Positions 54,964 through 63,675 of a DNA stretch of 64,000 nucleotides are shown piece after piece. Within the stretch, counting starts at the first letter, position 1. Each line of letters begins with the position of its first letter. The DNA comes from Alphaproteobacteria bacterium HGW-Alphaproteobacteria-1 (GTDB lineage: Bacteria; Pseudomonadota; Alphaproteobacteria; Rhodobacterales; Rhodobacteraceae). The position numbers and the translations under genes were made by a program. Below the pieces are notes generated by a model. The model worked only from the letters and a program-made list of their open reading frames with translations, had not been told where the DNA came from and did not search any database. The stretch spans positions 62,001 to 126,000 of the forward strand of contig PHEQ01000005.1 of the NCBI GenBank assembly GCA_002842985.1. Reading direction: 5' to 3'.

Positions 54964-55875
54964 GTGCTGGCAACCCCCGAGAGCGGCGTCGTGCTGGCGC
55001 ATCTGTCGGATGTGCATCTGCCGCTGCCCGCGCGCGTGGACTGGCGCGACGTGCTGAACAAGCGCGCGCTGAGCCTGCTGTCCTGGCGGCGCAAGCGGCA
55101 CAAGGTGCACCGGCCCGAGGTGCTGGCGCGGCTGGTGACCGACATGAAAGCGGCCGCACCGGGGCTGATCGCGGTGACCGGGGACCTGACAAATCTGGGC
55201 CTGCCGATTGAGTATGACCGCGCGCGCAAATGGCTTGACGCGCTTGGGGACCCTGATCGCGTCATGGTCATCCCCGGCAATCACGAGGCGCTGGTGCGCG
55301 GCGCCTGGGAGACCGGCGCGCAGACATGGCGGCCCTGGTGGCAGGGCGATGACGGGGGCGGTTTTCCCTGGCTGAGGCGGCGCGGCGGGCTGGCACTCAT
55401 TGGCGTGTCGAGCGCCGTGGCCTCTGCCCCCGGTCGCGCCGTAGGCGCGGTGGGGACGGCGCAGCTTGACCGGCTGGCGGGGCTGCTGGCACAGGCACGT
55501 GCCGAGGGCCTCTGTCGCGTCGTCATGGTGCATCACCCGCCGCTTGACGGCACGGTGAAGGCACGCAAGCGGCTCCTGGACGCGCCCGCGCTGCGTGCGG
55601 TTCTGGCGCGCGAGGGGGCCGAGATGGTGCTTCATGGTCACAGCCACCGCAGCCACCACCAGCAGATGCAGACCGCCAGCGGCGTGGCCCCCGTGATCGG
55701 CGTGCCCTCCGCCTCGGCCACCCATCCGGAACCCGCAGCCTACCACCTCTACCATATCGCCCCGGTCGCGGGGGGCTGGCAGGTCGTCCTGACCGCCCGC
55801 CGCCACACGACCGACGGCATGGAGACAAGCCACACCGCCACCCATCACCTCGCGCGCGCCCATGCCGCGCCGTAA
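54964..55875 (+). CDS. Calcineurin-like metallophosphoesterase
   Basis: A 303-residue phosphoesterase with all metal motifs: LSDVHLP near the N-terminus, TGDLTN, GNHE, HHPP and GHSH. The start is GTG 54964 behind GCAGGAG; the frame upstream lies in spt. It is 17 bases after spt and 71 before the ABC transporter gene, so it probably belongs to the same transcript. It may remove or transfer a phosphate from a lipid intermediate, such as an LpxH-like step, but this is inference. Confidence 0.88.
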   Translation: MLATPESGVVLAHLSDVHLPLPARVDWRDVLNKRALSLLSWRRKRHKVHRPEVLARLVTDMKAAAPGLIAVTGDLTNLGLPIEYDRARKWLDALGDPDRVMVIPGNHEALVRGAWETGAQTWRPWWQGDDGGGFPWLRRRGGLALIGVSSAVASAPGRAVGAVGTAQLDRLAGLLAQARAEGLCRVVMVHHPPLDGTVKARKRLLDAPALRAVLAREGAEMVLHGHSHRSHHQQMQTASGVAPVIGVPSASATHPEPAAYHLYHIAPVAGGWQVVLTARRHTTDGMETSHTATHHLARAHAAP

Positions 55876-55946
55876 CGCGCCCGGGGCCGGTGGACATTCC
55901 CGCGCCCCGAAGCGATAGAGCGCACACCCAACCGGAAAGCCACGCC

Positions 55947-57653
55947 ATGCGCCTGATGATCCACCTCTTCCGCGCCTACCCGATGCCCAGTTTCCTCATG
56001 GTTCTGGCGCTGTTCCTGTCGGGGTTGGCCGAGGGGCTTGGCCTCTCGGCGATGTTGCCGATGCTCAAGATCGCGCTGTCCTCGGGGGAGGCGGCAGAAA
56101 ATGCCGGCCCGCCGGGTGAGCTGGAACAGGTCGTGCTCGACGTGCTGGCCTGGCTCGGGGTGCCGCCGACGCTTGGCGCGCTCCTGCTCTTGATCGTGGC
56201 CATGGCGACGCTCAAGGCGATCCTGCTGCTCGCCGCGCAACGGCAGGTCGGCTATACGGCAGCGCGGGTGGCAACGGACATGCGCCTTGAGGTGTTGCGC
56301 AACATGATGCGCAGCCGCTGGAGCTTTTTCCTGCATCAACCGGCAGGCAAGCTGACCAATGCGCTGGCCACCGAGGCACAGCGGGGGGCGGACGCCTACA
56401 TGTTCGGTGCGACCGCGCTCACCTTCTTCATTCAGGCGATTGTCTATGGCTCGGTGGCGCTTGCCGTGTCGTGGAAGGCAACGGTTCTTGGCCTCATGGC
56501 CGGGGCGGTGGTGATCTGGGTATCGCACTTTCTTGTGCGGATGACGCGGCGGGCGGGCAAGCGGCAGACCGAGTTGATGACCTCGCTCATGTCACATCTC
56601 ACCGACATGCTGCAATCGGTCAAGCCGCTCAAGGCGATGGCGCGCGAGAACCAGACCGACGACATGCTGCGTGGCGAGACCAACCGCCTCAACAAGGCGC
56701 TGCGCAAACAGGTGCTGGCGGGTGCCGCGCTCGACGCGGGCCAGGACCTGATGTTCGTCATGCTCATCGCCCTCGGCGTCTATCTGGCGATCGGCGTGCT
56801 TGCGATGGAATTCGCCACGGTGCTGATCCTCGCGGTCGCGCTCGGGCGGACCTTCGCCTTTCTCGGCAAGGTCCAGAAACAGTATCAGAAGCTTGCCCAG
56901 GCCGAGAGCGCCTATTGGTCGCTCAAGGACACAAGCGCGCGCGCCGAGGCCGAGCAGGAGCATCTGGGCGGCCATGTCACGCCGACGCTGGAGCGCGAGA
57001 TCACGCTCAGCGGTGTGCGTTTTGCCTATGAGGGCCACTCGGTTCTGGGCGGTCTCGATCTGACAATCCCGGCGCACCGGATCACTTCATTGGTGGGGCC
57101 GTCCGGCTCGGGCAAGACCACGATCATCGACCTTGTCATCGGCCTGTTACGCCCCGAGGGCGGCGAGATCAGGATCGACGGCGTGCCGTTCGAGACGGTC
57201 GATCTGCGTGCCTGGCGGCGGATGGTGGGCTATGTGCCGCAGGAGACGGTGCTGCTCCATGACACCGTGCTGCACAATGTCACGCTGGGCGACCCGGCGA
57301 TATCTCAGGAGCGCGCTGTCGCCGCGCTGGAAAAGGCCGGGGCCTGGGACTTCGTGCGCACCTTTCCCGAGGGGCTGGAGACGGTCGTGGGCGAGCGCGG
57401 CGGCAGGCTGTCGGGTGGCCAGCGCCAGCGCATCGCCATCGCGCGCGCGCTGATCAACGCGCCGCGCCTCTTGATCCTGGACGAGGCGACAAGCGCGCTC
57501 GACCCCGAAAGCGAAGCCGAGATCATCGCCACGCTTGAGGCGCTCAAGGCCGAGCTGACCATCCTTGCCATCACCCATAACGACACCCTCGCGCAGGCCG
57601 CGGACGTGGTGCATCGGCTCGAGGTGGGCGGCACGCTCAGCCGCGCGGGATAA
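55947..57653 (+). CDS. MsbA-like ABC transporter (fused permease and ATPase)
   Basis: A 568-residue half-transporter. Six membrane helices (about residues 8-300) are followed by a nucleotide-binding domain with Walker A GPSGSGKTT near 384-392, signature LSGGQRQR near 488 and Walker B LLILDEATSALD. It works as a dimer in the inner membrane, and the context suggests export of a sphingolipid or lipid-linked product. It converges with the ELM1-family gene; their 3' ends overlap by 17 bases. Confidence 0.9.
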   Translation: MRLMIHLFRAYPMPSFLMVLALFLSGLAEGLGLSAMLPMLKIALSSGEAAENAGPPGELEQVVLDVLAWLGVPPTLGALLLLIVAMATLKAILLLAAQRQVGYTAARVATDMRLEVLRNMMRSRWSFFLHQPAGKLTNALATEAQRGADAYMFGATALTFFIQAIVYGSVALAVSWKATVLGLMAGAVVIWVSHFLVRMTRRAGKRQTELMTSLMSHLTDMLQSVKPLKAMARENQTDDMLRGETNRLNKALRKQVLAGAALDAGQDLMFVMLIALGVYLAIGVLAMEFATVLILAVALGRTFAFLGKVQKQYQKLAQAESAYWSLKDTSARAEAEQEHLGGHVTPTLEREITLSGVRFAYEGHSVLGGLDLTIPAHRITSLVGPSGSGKTTIIDLVIGLLRPEGGEIRIDGVPFETVDLRAWRRMVGYVPQETVLLHDTVLHNVTLGDPAISQERAVAALEKAGAWDFVRTFPEGLETVVGERGGRLSGGQRQRIAIARALINAPRLLILDEATSALDPESEAEIIATLEALKAELTILAITHNDTLAQAADVVHRLEVGGTLSRAG

Positions 57654-58752
57654 GCGCGCGAATGGCGGCGGTGGCGCGGGCCATATCGTCGCCCTCGACG
57701 TTTTCGCGCGCGGGCGGCAGCGGATCGCCCAGCCAGACCGCCCGTCCGGATTGGACGAGCCGCAGGTGCAACCGGCTGATATCGCGACTGAGATAGGACC
57801 AGCCATAACGCATCAGCGCGCGATAGGCGCTTGCGCCCAGGGCATGGTCGGCGCGGTCCGTATCGGCAAGGGCCAGCGCGCGGGCCGCCTGCGCGTCGCC
57901 CGCCGCGCAGAGCATGTCATGACGCATCGAGGACCGCCCTGCCCCGGTGTCGAACATATGCACGGGGCGGCCCGTGGCATGGGCTTCGGCCAGCATGGAA
58001 ATGCTGTCGGCGGTCACGATCACCTCATCGGCCAGCGCCAGAAAACCCAGATAGGGATTGTCCGGATCGTCGCGCCGCCAGCGATAGAGCTGCATCGGCA
58101 CCGCCGCTTGCGCCGCAAAGGCGTCGAGCGCAACGGCCGGCGTGCGCGCGCTCGAACTGACCAGAAGCGAGCCACCCCGCGCGCGCGCCAGCGCCAGCGT
58201 ATCGCGCAAGAGCCGCGCGGCGGCGTTGGGGCCAAAGGCATAGGGCCCGCTGGTGCCGCCGATAGTCACCGTGAGGTAAGGGCGGGGCAGATGCGCAAGG
58301 CGCGGCGCCCAGAGGGTGGCGGCCTCATCCAACCGCGCCCGCGTCACGCCGTGCAACGGCAGCGCGTTGCGCAGCACATTGGCGCGTTCGGGCACGGGGT
58401 ATTGCGGCGTGGTGATGATCAGGTCGAAATGGCGCGGATCGGCCCATTGCCGCCCCAGAAACACCAGCCGCGTGCGCCCGCCCGATTGGTCGCGGATCCA
58501 GCGCGCCACCGGCTCGTTGCGCATCCCGATGGAAAGGACCACATCGGGCCAGGGCGGGGCAAGTGCATCGGACCCCGCCAGAGCGACGCCCTTCAGATCG
58601 TTGCGCAGGAAAAGCGCGCTCGCCAACCCGAAACGGCGATAGGAGAGCCGCTTGATCTCGAACGGCCAGCCAAGCGCCGTGGCCAGCGCGCGCAACTGCG
58701 TGCGCTCGCCCGCGCGATAGGCGTCGAGCACCCAGACGCGGGGGTCAGACAT
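57637..58752 (-). CDS. ELM1 (DUF1022) family protein, copy 3 of 3
   Basis: A 371-residue ELM1-family protein. VLDAYRAGERTQLRALATALG, PPWPDVVLSIGMRNEPVARW and DEVIVTADSISMLAEAHATGRP are shared segments with the two other copies. Its start overlaps the LpxL-like gene by 8 bases, making a minus-strand operon with that gene and the hydroxylase. GT-B-like activity on a lipid is likely but unproven. This copy sits in the sphingolipid region, which supports a lipid glycosylation idea for the family. Confidence 0.86.
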   Translation of the reverse strand: MSDPRVWVLDAYRAGERTQLRALATALGWPFEIKRLSYRRFGLASALFLRNDLKGVALAGSDALAPPWPDVVLSIGMRNEPVARWIRDQSGGRTRLVFLGRQWADPRHFDLIITTPQYPVPERANVLRNALPLHGVTRARLDEAATLWAPRLAHLPRPYLTVTIGGTSGPYAFGPNAAARLLRDTLALARARGGSLLVSSSARTPAVALDAFAAQAAVPMQLYRWRRDDPDNPYLGFLALADEVIVTADSISMLAEAHATGRPVHMFDTGAGRSSMRHDMLCAAGDAQAARALALADTDRADHALGASAYRALMRYGWSYLSRDISRLHLRLVQSGRAVWLGDPLPPARENVEGDDMARATAAIRALIPRG

Positions 58753-59692
58753 CGGCGGCCCGTGGCGGGCGGGGCTTGGGCCAGCGCCGTTTCATGCACA
58801 GCCATTGGCCCGGATCCTCTCGGATCCAGTCCTCGAACACCGCATTGAGCCGCGCGGTGAGGTCAAGCACCTGATCCTTGCGCGGCGCGTCGGGGTCGGC
58901 GGGAGCGAGCGGGGCCATGACCTCGATCCGGTAGCGCGTGCCGGGCAGGCGCACCGCGCGGATCGGGATCAGCGGATGGCCGCGCAGCGCCAGCATCGCG
59001 GGCAAAGTGTTGGTCATCGCGGGCACGCCGAAAAAGGGCACCGCTTCGCCCTCGTCGATGCGCGTATCAAATGCGGCACCCACCGAACGCCCGGCGGCCA
59101 GTTCGCGGATCATGTCGCGCACGCCGCCCGCGCTTGGCACCATCGGACCGCCGAAATGTCGCCGCCGCGCGAGAAAGAAGCGGTCCATCCAGGGGTTGCT
59201 GTCGGGTGCGTAGAGCACTGCTACTGAGAGGTCATGGGCGCGCGCAATAAAATTGCAGAGTTGCCATGCGCCGGTATGGGCGGTGGCGAAAACGATGGGG
59301 TCCTTGCGGCGGATCGCCACCTCCGCCTCGGGGTGGAGCCTGAATTCCAGGTAGCGGTCGCGCCCGCGCCAGATCCGGTCGAGCAGGAACAACTCGACCG
59401 CCGCGTGACCGGTGGAGCGGAAGATATCGCGCGCCACGGCGTCGCGGTCAGCCTCGCTCGCGTCACGCATCATCACCGCGAGGTTGCGCCGGACCACGCG
59501 CAACTTGTTAGGATTGCGAATGCCGATGAAGCCGAGGCAGGCGGCAAAGACCCGCGTGGCCAGCGGCACCGGCATGAGCCGCGCCACCCCGTAGAGAAGG
59601 TAGAATACCGCCGCCTCGAACAGCCAGACCGGCGTTTGTGCCGCGGGCATGCGGTCCATCAGATGCTTGGGCAGCAGGTAATATTTCGCCAT
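58745..59692 (-). CDS. LpxL/HtrB-like acyltransferase with altered active site
   Basis: A 315-residue protein of the lipid A lauroyl-acyltransferase family with an N-terminal hydrophobic region (about 22-55). The HX4E catalytic motif reads HTGAWQ, so H139 is kept but Gln (Q144) replaces the acid. Catalysis by the usual charge relay would be weakened or lost. The rest (RVVRRNLAVMM, the ALRGHPLIPIR block) is normal. It is between the hydroxylase and ELM1 genes on one transcript and may act on a lipid other than lipid A, or be structural. Confidence 0.85.
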   Translation of the reverse strand: MAKYYLLPKHLMDRMPAAQTPVWLFEAAVFYLLYGVARLMPVPLATRVFAACLGFIGIRNPNKLRVVRRNLAVMMRDASEADRDAVARDIFRSTGHAAVELFLLDRIWRGRDRYLEFRLHPEAEVAIRRKDPIVFATAHTGAWQLCNFIARAHDLSVAVLYAPDSNPWMDRFFLARRRHFGGPMVPSAGGVRDMIRELAAGRSVGAAFDTRIDEGEAVPFFGVPAMTNTLPAMLALRGHPLIPIRAVRLPGTRYRIEVMAPLAPADPDAPRKDQVLDLTARLNAVFEDWIREDPGQWLCMKRRWPKPRPPRAADV

Positions 59693-59743
59693 GGCTCGAT
59701 CCCGGCCCTCAGACAGCGCGCCGTTGGGGCGCGGGCCCGTGCC

Positions 59744-60391
59744 TCAGGGGCGCTCTGCGCGGTCGGATTTCTCCGGATAGGTGCCGAAAACCCAGTCCCA
59801 GACCGGCGAGGACACGCCATAGCGGCCCGGATCTTTCGAGAAATGGTGGCGCATGTGGTAATGCTTGAGGAATTGCAGCGCCGGGTGTTTCATCGGAAAG
59901 TGATGCGTCGCGTAGTGGATGTAGTCGTAGACCAGATACCCGATGATGAAGAAACCGGTGAACGGCTCGGCCCAAGGGTAGGGCAGCACCAGCCAGAAGA
60001 TCAGGTAGAGCACGGCAATGATCGGCAAGGCCCCCGCGGGCGGCATCAAAAGCCGCGTCTTGTCCTGCGGCGTGTCGTGGTGGACACCGTGAAACAGATA
60101 GATGAAGCGGCGGCCCAGATCGGTCTTCGGCTCAAAATGAAACAGGTAACGGTGCAGCAGGTATTCCGCCAGCGTCCATGTCACCAGCCCCGCGAGCCCG
60201 ATCAGCGCCAGACCGCCAAACCCGATGCCATGCACCGCAACCGCGCGCCAGATCAGCCAGCCCGCGACCGGCGACCAGACCACAAGCGGCACGATCGGAT
60301 GCACATGGCTGAGTTTTTCCAGCAGCGGATTCTTGAACAGCCGGACAGAGTCGTCCACGCGATGACGGCGGCTGGGTTGATGGTTCGACAT
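59744..60391 (-). CDS. FA2H/sterol-desaturase-family fatty acid hydroxylase
   Basis: A 215-residue membrane di-iron hydroxylase with about four hydrophobic helices. The His clusters are intact: H80 and H85 (LLHRYLFH), H101, H104 and H105 (HGVHH), H159, H163 and H164 (HYATHH), H177, H179, H182 and H183. The HGVHHDTPQDKTRL block is close to FA2H/Scs7, the 2-hydroxylases of sphingolipid fatty acids. This fits a role in ceramide hydroxylation beside the ceramide operon. It heads a minus-strand operon with the LpxL-like and ELM1 genes. Confidence 0.88.
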   Translation of the reverse strand: MSNHQPSRRHRVDDSVRLFKNPLLEKLSHVHPIVPLVVWSPVAGWLIWRAVAVHGIGFGGLALIGLAGLVTWTLAEYLLHRYLFHFEPKTDLGRRFIYLFHGVHHDTPQDKTRLLMPPAGALPIIAVLYLIFWLVLPYPWAEPFTGFFIIGYLVYDYIHYATHHFPMKHPALQFLKHYHMRHHFSKDPGRYGVSSPVWDWVFGTYPEKSDRAERP

Positions 60392-60420
60392 GGGGCAACC
60401 TCTTTGATGCGGGCGCGGCG

Positions 60421-61428
60421 TCAGGCTTCTTTATATATGTCGGTTTTCGCCCGAAGAACAGCGCCGCGCCAGATTTTGCTGGTGCAGAGCCATTCGCCCG
60501 GCCGCGCGCTGATCCACTCCTCGAACCGCTCGTGGATCTGGAGGGTCAGGTCAAGCGCCTGCGCGTCCGTGTCGGCCTCGGGGTTGCGCGCAACAAGCGG
60601 CGCGTGAAAGCGCACGGTAAAGCGCGCGCCGGGGTGACGCTCGACCTGCACCGGCACAAGCGGCGCCCCGAAGCGCAGCGCAAGGCCCGCAGGCAGGGTG
60701 GAGCTGTCCTTTTCCACGCCGAAAAACGGGATCGGCTTGCCCCCCTCCACGCGGCGGTCGATGATCATGGCCGGGGCCTCGCCGTTCTTGAGGGCCTGCA
60801 TGAAGACGCGCAGCCCCGCGTCGCGCGACACCGTTTCGCATCCCAGCCGCGCGCGATAGCGCAGCATGATCTTGTCCAGCCAAGGATTGGCCAGCGGCGC
60901 ATAGAGCGCATAGGACCGGATCCCCATCTGCGTCATCGCGGCGCAGGCCACCTCCCAGTTGCCGAGATGCGCGGCGACGAAGACCACGGGCGTGCCGGGG
61001 CGGCAATAGGCCGGATCATCCTCGACCGTCTCGATGCGCAGCAGGCCGCGCCTGGGGTCGGTAAATTTGGCCAGATGCGGATATTCGGCAAAGACGGCGC
61101 CCGCATTGCCCCAGACCTCCTCGGCCAGCCGGTCGATTTCGGCGGGCGATTTTCCGGGCAGCGCAAGCGTCAGGTTGGCGCGCACATGGCGGGTGCGGTT
61201 CTTGAAGATGCGGCCCAGAAACCGGCCAAACCCCGCCCCCGTGGCCGAAGCCCATGGCAGCGGCAGCAGGCGGAAAAATCCGGCCATCGCACCGACAAAG
61301 GCCAGATCGAGAAACCACAACGCATTGCTGGCGGCCCGGCTTTCGAGCGCCTTGTGGCGAAGATGGCTTCCGAGGATGAACTTGGCCAAGACGGCCCCCT
61401 GAGCGGTGAACGGTTGTCCCCGGTTCAT
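60421..61428 (-). CDS. LpxL/HtrB-like acyltransferase
   Basis: A 335-residue lipid A acyltransferase-family protein with the canonical HLGNWE motif (H154, E159) and an N-terminal hydrophobic anchor (about 36-62). It resembles acyl-ACP or acyl-CoA dependent late acyltransferases of lipid A, but its place in the ceramide region allows another lipid acceptor. The ATG at 61428 is the likely start; the frame is open to 61488, and neither has a strong ribosome site. It is the second LpxL-like gene within 2 kb. Confidence 0.87.
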   Translation of the reverse strand: MNRGQPFTAQGAVLAKFILGSHLRHKALESRAASNALWFLDLAFVGAMAGFFRLLPLPWASATGAGFGRFLGRIFKNRTRHVRANLTLALPGKSPAEIDRLAEEVWGNAGAVFAEYPHLAKFTDPRRGLLRIETVEDDPAYCRPGTPVVFVAAHLGNWEVACAAMTQMGIRSYALYAPLANPWLDKIMLRYRARLGCETVSRDAGLRVFMQALKNGEAPAMIIDRRVEGGKPIPFFGVEKDSSTLPAGLALRFGAPLVPVQVERHPGARFTVRFHAPLVARNPEADTDAQALDLTLQIHERFEEWISARPGEWLCTSKIWRGAVLRAKTDIYKEA

Positions 61429-61636
61429 CGGGGTTTGGCCCCTGATCTGCAAGCGTTTTGTGGCAAGGGCCCGCCGCCCGTGGCGCACGGATCTGTAACA
61501 ATCTTACCGGTTTCAGAGTCCCGGCGCGCAGGGGGGCTTGCCCTTGATGGCCCCGATGCGGCAAGGCTGAAGAGGTCCACAGGCGGGCGGTGCGGGGGGC
61601 AACCCCCTCCGCGCCCGGCAGAACGAAAGGCACCAG

Positions 61637-62785
61637 ATGGCAATCCCCGCGCCCGCAAGCGCCCCGATCGATGTCCGTCCGGCGGAAAGTGGCCGTGCGG
61701 CGCGCGATTTCCTGCACCTGCCTGAGCGGATTTACGCCGGTGACGCGGCCTTTGTGCCGCCGCTTCTGATAGAGCAGAAACAGCGGGTCTATCAGAACAA
61801 GCCGCTTTTCGCGCATTGCGAGGTGGCCCGATGGGTGGCCTATCGCGGGGCCGAACCGGTGGGACGCATCACCGCGCAGATGGACCGCCTCCAGCCCGAG
61901 GTGGAGGGCGGCAAGCTCGGCTATTTCGGGATGCTCGAGGCAGTCGATGACGCGGCCGTGTTCGCGGCCCTCTTCGAGACGGCCGAGACGTGGCTGCGCG
62001 CGCGCGGCGCGGCGCATGTGCGCGGGCCCTACAACCTGACGATCAACGAGGAAATCGGCCTTCTGGTCGAGAATTTCGACAGCCCCTCCTATATCATGAT
62101 GGGCCACGCGCCGCGCTATTATGGCCCACGCATCGAGCAACAGGGCTTTGCGGGCGTCAAGGATCTGCTGACCTACATGGTGCAGCCCGATTTCGTGGCA
62201 CCGCCCGTCATGACCAAGCTGGCCGAGCGCGCCAGCCGCAAGGTCACGATCCGCCCCTTCAACCGCAAGGACAAGGCCGCCGATTTCGCCGCCATGCGCG
62301 ATATCTTCAACGATGCGTGGTCGGACAACTGGGGCTTCGTGCCCTTCACGCCCGAGGAATTCGACGAGACGGCCAAGGCGCTCACCCTGCTTCTGCCCGA
62401 CGACTATATCCAGTTCGCCGAGATCGAGGGCCGCCCGGTGGCCTTCATCACCGCATTTCCGAACCTCAACGAGATGATCCACGACCTGCGCGGGCGGCTG
62501 TTGCCGTTCGGCTGGGCCAAGCTTTTGTGGCGGCTCAAGGTGCGGGGGGCCAAAAGCACGCGCGTGGCGCTGATGGGGGTGCGCAAGGAGCATCAGTATT
62601 CGCGGCTGGGGCCGACGTTGGCCTTTCTGGTGATCGATTCGGTGCGCAAGCGGATGATCAAACGTGGTGTGACCCGGGTCGAGATGGGCTGGATTCTGGA
62701 GGATAACGACGGTATGCGCCACATCATCGAGGAAATCGGCAGCACCATTCACAAACGCTACCGCCTCTATCAAAAGCCGCTCTGA
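61637..62785 (+). CDS. GNAT-fold acyltransferase, candidate bacterial ceramide synthase
   Basis: A 382-residue GNAT-superfamily protein. The N-terminal domain contains ARDFLHLPERIYAGD and LLIEQKQRVYQNKPLF, and the second half DDYIQFAEIEGRPVAFITAFPN is a GNAT acetyl-CoA-type core, with VRKEHQYSRLGPTLAFLVID. The N-acyltransferase (bCerS) of Caulobacter ceramide synthesis is, as I recall, a GNAT-like protein of this size encoded near spt. The location supports N-acylation of sphinganine. It precedes the nucleotidyltransferase gene by 8 bases. Confidence in the substrate is moderate. Confidence 0.8.
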   Translation: MAIPAPASAPIDVRPAESGRAARDFLHLPERIYAGDAAFVPPLLIEQKQRVYQNKPLFAHCEVARWVAYRGAEPVGRITAQMDRLQPEVEGGKLGYFGMLEAVDDAAVFAALFETAETWLRARGAAHVRGPYNLTINEEIGLLVENFDSPSYIMMGHAPRYYGPRIEQQGFAGVKDLLTYMVQPDFVAPPVMTKLAERASRKVTIRPFNRKDKAADFAAMRDIFNDAWSDNWGFVPFTPEEFDETAKALTLLLPDDYIQFAEIEGRPVAFITAFPNLNEMIHDLRGRLLPFGWAKLLWRLKVRGAKSTRVALMGVRKEHQYSRLGPTLAFLVIDSVRKRMIKRGVTRVEMGWILEDNDGMRHIIEEIGSTIHKRYRLYQKPL

Positions 62786-62793
62786 GGCCCCCC

Positions 62794-63624
62794 ATGACCC
62801 GACCCGAGACCCAAACGCCCGACTTCGCCGCCGTCATTCTGGCCGGCGAACGCGACGCGCAGGACGCGCTGCGCGATCACGCAGGCGTGGCCAGCAAGGC
62901 GCTGATCGAGATCGCGGGCAAGCCCATGATCGTGCGGGTGATCGCGGCGCTCGAGGGGGCCGCGCGGGTCGCCTCGGTGCATCTGAGCGGCCCGGCAGAG
63001 GCGGTCGTGACCGGCTCTGACGTGCTCGCCGGGCTGATCGAGGCGGGCCGCGTGGACTGGACCGCGCCGGGCCCCAGCCCTTCGACCAGCGCCTTCGAGA
63101 TGCTGCGCCGCTTTCCCGAGGGCCAGAAGGTGATGATCACCACCGCAGATCACCCGCTGCTGTCCAGCGAGATCGTCGATCATTTCTGCCGCGACGCGGC
63201 GCGCTCTGGCTGTGACGTGGTGGTGGGGTTGGCCCCTTATGATCTGGTGCGCGGGGCCTATCCCGACCTCAAGAAAACCGTGCTGCGCTTTGCCGACGGG
63301 CAATATTGCGGCTGCAACCTCTTTGCCTTTCTCACCACGGATGGCCGTCGCATGGCCGATTTCTGGCGGCGGATCGAGCGCGAGCGCAAGAAGCCGCTGG
63401 TTGTGATCCGGATGCTGGGCTTGCTTGCGGTGCTGCGCTACCGGCTGGGCTGGCTCACGCTCGACCGCGCGCTGGCGCTTTTGTCGCGCAAGGCGGGGCT
63501 GCGCGTCGGCGTGGTCGTGCTACCCTATGCGCACGCCTCGGTAGACGTCGACTCGGTCGATGATTATGTTGTGCTTCAGCGTTATGCCAAGGCGGCCCCC
63601 ACGCCGCAACCTGCCCCGACCTGA
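62794..63624 (+). CDS. MobA-like nucleotidyltransferase
   Basis: A 276-residue NTP-transferase-fold protein. AAVILAGERD (about 11-20) replaces the classic LAGGxG loop, and KALIEIAGKPMIVRVI and ITTADHPLLSSEIVDHF (metal Asp) follow. It lies in an operon with the GNAT gene, so transfer of a nucleotidyl group to a lipid head group or sugar is possible. MobA itself is unlikely, because the loop differs and there are no molybdenum genes here. The C-terminus (about 225-276) is unique. Confidence 0.82.
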   Translation: MTRPETQTPDFAAVILAGERDAQDALRDHAGVASKALIEIAGKPMIVRVIAALEGAARVASVHLSGPAEAVVTGSDVLAGLIEAGRVDWTAPGPSPSTSAFEMLRRFPEGQKVMITTADHPLLSSEIVDHFCRDAARSGCDVVVGLAPYDLVRGAYPDLKKTVLRFADGQYCGCNLFAFLTTDGRRMADFWRRIERERKKPLVVIRMLGLLAVLRYRLGWLTLDRALALLSRKAGLRVGVVVLPYAHASVDVDSVDDYVVLQRYAKAAPTPQPAPT

Positions 63625-63675
63625 GGGCCCGCCCGTGCCCGCCCCCCGTTCCTTCATCGAAAGAAAGATGCAGAC

